From Diaporthe sp. PMI_573 (taxonomy: Eukaryota; Ascomycota; Sordariomycetes; Diaporthales; Diaporthaceae): 64,000 bases of DNA. This document shows positions 56,588 to 64,000 of this stretch, piece by piece. Below the pieces are notes generated by a model. That model searched no databases and was not told the DNA's origin. It saw only the letters and a list, made by a program, of their open reading frames with translations. The stretch is taken from the NCBI GenBank assembly GCA_021399435.1, contig JAJTUP010000011.1:496001-560000 (forward strand). Direction: 5' to 3'. The position numbers were made by a program, and so were the translations under genes. How positions within the stretch are numbered: the first letter of the stretch is position 1; every line of letters begins with the position of its first letter.

Positions 56588-57233
56588 GGCCTGTTTTTAG
56601 GCGCAAATTTTGTTGGCGATTCAGGCGGCACTCGGGCAGGATCTAGGATAGACGAGTACTTAGATGAGAATGCTGGTTTACCCATTTTATGGAGCGCAGG
56701 GATCAGTCCGGTGCTGACGACCCCAAAGTCCTCGGGTTTCAGTCCCTGCCAGGTCGGGGAATTTCTGAGATGTGGTCATCTTCCTGGACCGTTTTCGTAC
56801 ACGGGAGCGATCGGGCTGGAAAGCGCCATTATATCCTGGCTGAGAAAGGGCCGTTTGCACTGGAGATTCGTTTCGGGATCCGCCTCCACAGAATGGTGGT
56901 TCGACGCCGCCCAAATCGGCCCCACATGTCAGACCACAATCACTCCATCCAAGGAGACTGCCTCAATTGTCAGCAGAGCGTGCAAAAACACATGATGTCA
57001 ATTTATTTGGCGACTCAATAAGAATCATCTCTTTACAAAACATCGTTATAGGCGCATCGTATAAAGTTATCAACTTCAACTCTGAAATAATTCGTTGGCA
57101 AGAGGCTCACTAATTAAAACCCAAGCCACCCGCCATTCCACAAGCCATACTGCGTCCCTAGGGAACCGTGCTGCCTCACTTTCACCACATAAGCTCTTCA
57201 AGTCAAGAACTCACGTACTCACAACTGGAAAAT
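56588..57233. other. intergenic, nothing recognised
   Basis: 3' flank of the SDR and 5' flank of the protoglobin gene. Confidence 0.5.
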
Positions 57234-58457
57234 ATGGGGCCATTCATGGGGTTCAGGCCAATGCGCCATATCGACCGCAAAGATCTGTACACAAATCTTG
57301 AGGCCAGGATTCAGTACCTACACACATTCTTAGATTTCGGTTCAAGTGAGTGATGCAGACGGCTCCCGAATATCCACAATTGATACTAACGCCATCAAAG
57401 ATGATATTGAAGCGCTCATCACCGGTTCAAAATACATCAAGCAGCTGATACCCGCCATCGTAAACGTATGTCGCCTTTATTTGCACAACTTTGCGTTGTC
57501 CTTGGCGCGAAACTCAAAGAGGGGCTTTCCCCGATTTGGCCCAACGATTTACTGACAAAAATGTAAACAGATTGTCTATCACAAGCTCCTACAATATGAC
57601 ATCACTGCGCGTGCTTTTGAGACAAGGAGTACGAGCTACGAGGGCCCGGTTGACCCGTCTTTAACTGAGAACAGTCCACAGGTTAGCACTCGAGATTCTT
57701 CGCACTTTCTAGCCCATGGTCTCCACCCGCAATGTCCGAGCAGCAGCCATTGTCTGGGGGAGATCATTGATCGATTGTGTTTCTCCACAATATATCTCAA
57801 ATTGCTAATTCAAAGTCTCTCAAGATCATGCACAGGAAGATGTTTCTGCGGGCATACCTGAACAAACTATGTTCTGATCCCAGCACGATGGAATTCTGGT
57901 ATTATCTGGACAAGGTCGGGTAAGTTTGCGTGTTTCAAATTTTGCTGCACCCAATAATTGCAAGTACTGACCAGCGTCATTTCACTAGCATGATGCACGT
58001 CGGCCGTGGAAGAGAACACCCACTTCACGTGGAGTACGTCCACATAGGTGCCTGCCTGGGCTTCATCCAAGACACACTCACAGAAGCCCTGCTCTCACAT
58101 CCCCGCATCAAAATGGACCGGAAGATCGCCCTGGTCAAGGCGCTCAACAAGGTCATCTGGATACAGAACGACCTCTTCGCCAAGTGGTATGTCCGGGACG
58201 GGGATGAGTTCCGCGACGACATGGAGGTGCACCAGTACGAGAAGGAGGGCTACCTGGACGGGCAGAAGGTCTTGGACGATATCGACGAGGAGGGAAACAA
58301 GTCCGAGGGCTCTGGATCCTCGAATGGCGCCCCCAAGAGCCCAACGACGCCCAAGACTTGTCCGTTTTCGGGTATTCCTATACGAGCGAAGGGCGAGGCC
58401 AGCCCGCCCAAGGGTGGAAAAGAGGCTCCAGAAAATGGGGAGACACCGGTGGCTTAG
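57234..58457 (+). CDS. protoglobin-domain heme protein, 283 aa
   Basis: Exons 57234-57345, 57401-57465, 57571-57681, 57825-57919 and 57989-58457; all junctions keep frame. Intron 3 has a second possible acceptor that would add three residues (SLK). Residues 8-205 match the fungal protoglobin group: HIDRKDLYTNLEARIQYLHT, then DIEALITGSKYIKQLIPAIV, FLRAYLNKLCSDPSTMEFW, DKVGMMHVGRGREHPLHVEY and KVIWIQNDLFAKWYVRDGDE. A His in the HVGRGREHPLHVEY region is the likely proximal heme ligand. The last 75 residues are acidic then Lys/Pro/Ser-rich and disordered, with CPFSGIPI near the end. Protoglobins bind O2, CO and NO; a gas sensor or NO-related role is inferred. No signalling domain is fused. Confidence 0.9.
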
Positions 58458-59206
58458 CTCAAAGCCAACGAGCGGGGTTCAGGAGTTCAAGTAGATTCTG
58501 TGAATATAGAGCACGTCTTACGAAAGCCATACACCTAATGAGTTGAAACCTTACAGACGTTCGAGGTAGAGTGAAATACTGAGTACGAGCTACAAAAGGT
58601 CACAGTCTACTAGGCAATGCCCAAGTCAGCCTCTACGGAGCTGTGTCAAGGTCAATGCCGACCACTCCATCACAGCAACCAGTCATCCAGTCACTTTTCA
58701 GATTGACATGAATATACCTTCCAGGAGGACGGGCTCTACTAGCACGGAAGCCCCACGCGCGACAAGGCTGTCTTGGGTTCTTTCGGCTAATCATGCAGCT
58801 GCAAGGCCACATTAGCCTGAGGACTCTCCAAGGGGAAATGCATCAACCTGGAAATGGCCACAACAGCACGGATGGGACCATATACCCCCTTTGTGATTAC
58901 GTCGTGTTTGTATCGAGGTAACCATTGCAACATCATCCAAGAAGCAAATGCAGCAGTGTCAATTATGCGGCGGAAGATCGTAATCAATGGATATCTCTCC
59001 AAACGGCCTCTGGCCTCACAGCTTATAGAATTCAGTCTTTGCGTGGGGATAGATGTACGAGGGTCCAATATGTCGAATATTGAAAAAGGATTATATACAC
59101 CGCACCAATCTCAAATTATTTCGAGAGAAACGAAGGGCACCCCAACAGCCCGGCTCTCACCCCCCGCCCCCCAACACACACGCGTATCACAGCCTCAACC
59201 ACCAAC
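58458..59206. other. intergenic, convergent 3' ends
   Basis: Between the protoglobin and pectate-lyase genes. Nothing is recognised. Confidence 0.5.
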
Positions 59207-60070
59207 CTAGCACCCACTAGTCTTGATAGAAGCAGTCGCGCACGCAGTACCGCTGGGTCCCGAACCGACCTTGGTGGGCTCTTCACCGTTGTTGTTGCCC
59301 TGGTAGAGCCAGCAGAGGGCACCGCCAACAACGCACGAGTTGGAGATGGTGGTGGAGTCGCCGTAGTTGACGTTGACGCCAGCGACGACCTTGCCGCTGG
59401 TGACCTTGACGTTGTTGAAGGTGCTCTTGCGCGCGTACTGTGAGTCGCAGTTGCCGCACGACCGGTACAGCTTGCCGATGCTGCTGGCGAGGAAGTTCTT
59501 GACCGCCACCGTGCCCCCCGCCGTTGTGCTGCAGCACCTTGTCCTCAGCGCCGCGGGCGCCGCCGCCGTTGACGTAGGATGTGCCTGAGCTTTGCTTGAA
59601 GGTTGCTGCGTCCTCGCATACGTCGGTCCACCAGCTGTTGTTGGGGTTAAGTCGTCAGTTCACCTGTGTATACATCTACCACGCGTGATTTGTGCAGGGT
59701 GGCTTGGAAAGAGAGAGCCAAGGCAAGTCAAGACTTACACATTGTTCAGAGTGCAAGTGCCCTTGCAGTGGACACCCTCGCCGTTGTTAGGTCCAATGAT
59801 AACATTGCTCAGCACGGCTCCGTCCTCGAGGAGGAACACCGCGTCGGCGTCGCCGCCCTCAGCCTGGTCGTTGCATGTCGAGGGGTTGCGGTCCCACTGC
59901 TTCATGCTTCCGTCGAAGCTCTGGCCGGCGGCAATGGTCTTGACGGCAGCCAAGGCAGTCGTGCCAGACGAGGCGGGGAACGCGGTCTGCAGGTTGGTGT
60001 TGGTTGCTGCGAGGGCTGCTCCGTATGCCACAGGGGCGACGGACAGCAGGGTGAAAAGCTTTGAGACCAT
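59207..60070 (-). pseudogene. secreted PL3 pectate lyase with a +1 frameshift in a G6 tract
   Basis: Exons 59739-60070 and 59207-59634, with a 104-bp intron, would encode about 252 aa. MVSKLFTLLSVAPVAYGAAL is a clear signal peptide. SFDGSMKQWDRNPSTCNDQA, EGGDADAVFLLEDGAVLSNV, IIGPNNGEGVHCKGTCTLNN and, after the intron, [14 protein letters not shown] are the PL3 core. The frame shifts at the homopolymer 59514-59519 (C6 on the + strand). The continuing PL3 reading ([20 protein letters not shown], then [14 protein letters not shown] and the end SIKTSGC) is in another frame. Both exons with the extra base make 760 nt, one more than a multiple of three. Everything else is conserved, so either a recent inactivation or a sequencing error. 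The enzyme cleaves pectate with calcium; typical of plant-associated fungi. Confidence 0.85.
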
Positions 60071-61501
60071 CTTGAAGAAGGACAGGAGACTTTGGTCAGA
60101 ATTGGAGGTTATAATTGATCTGAAGACTGCTGAATTGGGACCTTGCTGCTGGACAAAGAACACAAGCAACAGCCAAGAACATTCGCGATGGCCGTCCTTA
60201 TATATCAGAGGCTCGCTACGCGCTCGAGGGGCTCCTCCATGCGTTCGTGCCTTTTTCGCCTGTATCGGGCCCCATCTGGTGGCTATCTTCCTCCACTAAG
60301 GAGACATATCACCATTGCACCCAGCCCCATGTTGATTTGGGGTCCAGTAATACTGTTGGCCGTACATGAAACAACGGCGCTCAACTTCTCTCCCACTTAC
60401 TCCAGAGTCAACGGCAAGCTTTTGACAAGCATGGATAGATGACCGAGAGACAATGTAACATCCGGTGGGAACAGTTCCACCTTGGCCCGTGGAAGCATCG
60501 AGGCCGACACGTATAGGAGCATTTGCTTGACCTAGAAGTTCCACCAATTATCGCAACATGTGAGGACCTGGACAACATTCCAACAAAAGACTATGACTGA
60601 ACTGGTGGGACTGATCAAAGCAGGGCTCAAGAAGTTAGTCTAGACTCAAGTCGCCCGTAGGAGTTTGAGCGTGTGGGCGCGCCCTGGTCCGAAGTAGTCT
60701 ACCTCGAAGAAAGCCGGTTAGGTAGCGCGTCTTGGTGGTCAGTCACGATGGATTTGTCTTAATACACCAAATATTACTGATGGATATGGAAGCTGCTGTC
60801 GACTAAGCCTCTTTCAGGCTCGCACGGGATTTGTTTTGTCTTGGCGATGACATGGAGGCGGGCACTACCCCAGACGGCACTTCAGCCTGACCCGCCGAAG
60901 CGATCGAATTGGTGGAATTTGAATGGGGCCTTATTGCCATCTTCCTAATTCATTTGTGAGGTCCATAAGAAGGATCATTCTTCGAGTTCAAGAGGCAGGC
61001 CGGCAACGCTGGACCCTGTGGCCCCAGGTTGGAACTAAGATCGACTTGGCTGTTGACATCAAGCATGATGGCAAAGCTTGGTCAAACTCTTGTCGATCCC
61101 GACGCACCTCAAAACAAAGCTGCATTTCAGTGCAAATAGATAGCCTTTCGCACAGGGTCTAGAACGGCAGAGCTATCGAGACCTTTGTCATATATCCTTG
61201 CACATTTCAGCTATCTCGCTGCGAAAGTGTCTGTCGCTTGTCGTCATGCGACGCCGGTTATCGCCAGTAATGACAGTCAACTTGCTCGTGTAGTTGCCGA
61301 ATACAAGAAGACCGGCACAATTAAGGACCCATTTGATCGGCATGGCTGCACCGGGCAGGGCCAATTTTCGAGCCATGGTCCGTCTCCTTAGCCATGTCTT
61401 CTTCCAAAAATCACTTTTCGCTCGTCAATCACTGCGCCGTTTCCCATTTTCTTTTTTCGACAGGTACTGTATGAATCGGTCTTGAAGCACCAACAGCAGT
61501 C
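60071..61501. other. intergenic upstream of the pectate lyase
   Basis: About 1.4 kb; apart from the TATA box nothing was recognised. Confidence 0.5.
60198..60204 (-). promoter_or_regulatory. TATA box of the pectate-lyase gene
   Basis: TATATAA on the - strand, 128 bp upstream of the ATG; a good core promoter position for a strongly induced secreted enzyme. Confidence 0.55.
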
Positions 61502-64000
61502 CTAAACAAATGCTATGCGAGCCATCTGCTGCTGCTGTTCACGTAGGTCAGCCCAGCTGCGTAGCTCTTGCTCCTCATCCTCAGAGGTCATCGTGCCGCC
61601 CGTGTGCCCGCCAGGGCTTGGAGCTGTGCCTGTACCCGTCTTTTCCAGACGTGTCAAGATTTCCAAAAACACTCGCAGATACTCTTCATTCTGGAGCTCA
61701 TACGAGCGCTTGCGGTCATCTGGATCACCAAGCAGCGTGCTTGCAACTTGTCGGATCTTGCTGATGAGTGAGGCGCCATTGGGCTCCATGTTGTATTGAT
61801 CGATCGACATCAGCACAGTAAAGAAGTTATGCACGACCTCATCACGCTCGGCAAAGAACATGTCGTCGATGCTGTCATTGATCTGTCCGCTGACAGCTTG
61901 TACAGCCGCTGCGGCCAATGAGGAAGAAGACATGTCGGGGGCTGTCCTGTAGATAACACTGCCCCCCGGGCCGTTCAGACGGGCTTGTTCAGCGCGCCTG
62001 TTAACGAGATAAATCTCGCGGAGGGCCATGTATCGCTCCACATAGTGAGACCGTGTAGCCACTATTGAAGCATACAGATTGGCCTTTTGTATCTCATACT
62101 GAAGATGGCGTTTCTTGTTCTCGTCGGCCGCAAATAGGTGACGAACATCATTGGTCGGCTGGGTGTTTGGGTAGGCGGGAGGAACATATTGATAAGCCGA
62201 TGCATCGCTTGGGCTTCTCTGAGCAAGCTTCGCAAATGTTTTGGTGGGCGTGTGGGCCCTCAGGTCAAGCTTCAAGGCAGGTGGGAGCTGCGCCTCGACA
62301 ACCTTGACCTTCATGAGAGACTCGTGCAAATAGTGTTTCTGCTGCTCCCAGGTGTATGCCGACGTGCCGTGTGCGAGCTCTATGCGCACAAGGTCATCCA
62401 TTGTCTGATAGTTCTGGATGCACCTCACAAAGCCAGTTATTATGGAAACAGTACCCTCGGGCTGAGGCAGGATCCTGTCTGGTAAAATGTACGCATCGTC
62501 CACCTCTCGAGGCCAGTCAGGGTACGTCGTGTTCGGCGTGGCTGGCGGGACGATCAAATCACGAGAAGAAGCACCTAACTGGGTCATAGACCTAGGAAGA
62601 CGTTAGATGAAGCCAAGAGCTGCTTCCAAGATCGCGTGGCTTACCGAACACCAAAGAAGAGCGTCCAGTAAATGCGTTTTCCGATCTCTTCCGTGATAAA
62701 ATCATTAGGCTGCTCGTCACTGCGCTCATTCAAGGAAAGAGACGTCGGAGGAGGTCTCCTCCTATGGAATCCCATCTCGCGTAAGAAGCGCAGGCACTCC
62801 CCCATGAACCGACGGCACTGGTTGTAGCGCATGGTGTAGCCCATCCCGAGGCAAACAAAGTAACTGACGGCAGCATCATTCACAGTAACAGTATCTTTGA
62901 GCATTGTCTCGGCGTTGCGCATGTCTAAGGCCACCTTGACGCAACGGTCGACTAGCATTATAGACCGAGGGAATTTCTCGTAGCTGTGGGAAGCTTTCAG
63001 ATGGAGGCGTGCCGACCGCGGGAAGGACGCCACCAGGGCGGCAACCATGCCCGCCAACAAGGCGAGAAAGTCGGGATTTGTCCGGTCCTCGCGTCTCTCG
63101 AATGCGGCGCGGAAGGTAGGCTCGTGAGGGAAGGGCACAAGGGGGAATATGTACGTATAGAAGTCGTCGACGAAGAGTTTGAGGATGCCGAGGGGCGCGA
63201 TGCATTGCTCAGCGTCCATGACTGTCGGGGTGCCCGGGCCACCCAATGAGACCAGAGCGTGGGCAGCATTCTGGTGGGGCGGGGTCGAGTCGCTCAGACC
63301 GTCGACATCGAGTTTCTGGCGTTTCTCGGCCTGCTTCGCAGCCTCGGCAGCTCGATTTGGAGGGCCCCGTCGCTTCTTGACACGGTCGTATGTGCACGGG
63401 ACACCGAGATCTCTGCATGGGGCGCAAGGAGGTATTCCACCTTCGCACTGTACCGGGCAGGGTAAGTAGATGTTGCCGCCATGGGGAACTTCCGCCGCAG
63501 AGAAAAGAACCCGGGGCCAGAAAGGCAGCTCACCTTGACCTTGCGTGTGCTGCACAAATCACAAGCTCTTGGTATGCGGGTGTTCTTCTTGGCAGAGGCG
63601 GAGGAGGTGGAAGCAGCGGGCGTCGGGGCCTGCTGGCTCTGGGGACTGGCGGAGGAGGTATGGTTCCCGGGAGAGGAGTACTGGCCTGTCTGGGGCCTGA
63701 TGTGTTGTGGTTGCGGCGGCGATTGGTGGCCCTGTTGGTGCTGATGCTGGTGCTGGGTCGGGGTGTTGTTCACGATGCCGTGGGGGGTGATGGGGACCTG
63801 AAGAGCAGTGGTCAGGCTGTCGTGGGCATTGGCGGTATATACAGAGGCCGGGCCTTGGGATCGTCCATTCTGGGCGAGGGCGTGCGGTGCGTGTGCGGCA
63901 GCCGGGTTGGGTGGTGAGAGGTAGGGAGGCACACTGGCGGCCGGCTGGTGCTGGTGCTGGTGCTGCAGCTGGAGCGGGAGCGGGTGCGTGTGTGGGCTTG
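61502..64000 (-). CDS. Zn2Cys6 transcription factor, 5' end beyond the window
   Basis: Visible exons: 63534-64000 (open to the edge), 62645-63447 and 61502-62591; introns 86 and 53 bp. About 785 residues are seen. The N-terminal part is rich in Gln, His, Pro and Ser (runs of HQ). The zinc cluster is split by intron 1: CDLCSTRKVK, then CEGGIPPCAPCRDLGVPC, giving C-x2-C-x6-C-x6-C-x2-C-x6-C. It is followed by the linker KKRRGPPNRAAEAAKQ, common among regulators of sugar and plant-polysaccharide use. The fungal-specific domain covers the middle (ILKLFVDDFYTYIFPLVPFP, then GECLRFLREMGFHRRRPPP and RIYWTLFFGVRSMTQLG). The tail is Glu/Gln-rich and ends ARIAFV. A role in carbon control fits the neighbouring pectate lyase but is inference. 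Confidence 0.9.

Overview
This window comes from a filamentous ascomycete, most likely a Sordariomycete. The evidence is short GT-AG introns of about 50-100 bp with CTGAC/CTAAC-type branch sites, Zn2Cys6 regulators, a heme-thiolate peroxidase, a PL3 pectate lyase, a fungal protoglobin and a peroxisomal amadoriase-like oxidase. The species cannot be named from the sequence alone. All gene models below were assembled by hand from ATG starts and splice sites that keep the frame; none has transcript support.

Layout. 0.4-7.3 kb is conserved housekeeping: a mitochondrial GGQ peptidyl-tRNA hydrolase (-), divergent from a NAB3-type RNA-binding protein (+), then a LETM1-domain mitochondrial protein (-) and a RidA protein (-). 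7.3-19.6 kb is almost without recognisable genes; only one decayed or unresolved coding stretch (12.7-13.1 kb) and two orphan first-exon-like openings were seen. 19.6-24.6 kb holds a multi-pass membrane protein, a decayed gene and a secreted heme-thiolate peroxidase. 28.1-38.2 kb holds an amino-acid permease, a coiled-coil protein with a 36-residue repeat, a 624-aa protein of unknown function and a Q/N-rich zinc-knuckle protein. 39.0-39.8 kb carries a foldback element beside a tRNA-Arg(CCG) gene and a decayed copy of its 3' half. 40.4-48.2 kb contains a Zn2Cys6 regulator, an FAD amine oxidase of the fructosyl-amino-acid oxidase type with a peroxisomal tail, an MFS transporter and a P-loop protein. 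50.0-58.5 kb contains a metal-dependent amidohydrolase, an NmrA-like reductase, two short-chain dehydrogenases (the first broken) and a protoglobin. 59.2-64.0 kb ends with a frameshifted PL3 pectate lyase and a second Zn2Cys6 regulator that runs off the right edge.

How the genes may work together is inference only. The regulator, oxidase and MFS transporter at 40-47.5 kb would fit uptake and peroxisomal oxidation of an amine. The reductase, dehydrogenases, amidohydrolase and protoglobin look like an accessory catabolic or secondary-metabolism neighbourhood, partly broken.

The most striking thing the genes do not explain is a dispersed repeat family, present at eight or more places in both orientations. 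Its arrays are built from degenerate palindromic CCTCCTATAGGAGG-like units, and many copies carry one or two conserved end modules. A second shared repeat (26.8, 40.1 and 53.6 kb) and the foldback element at 39 kb show that the gene-poor gaps are mobile-element territory.
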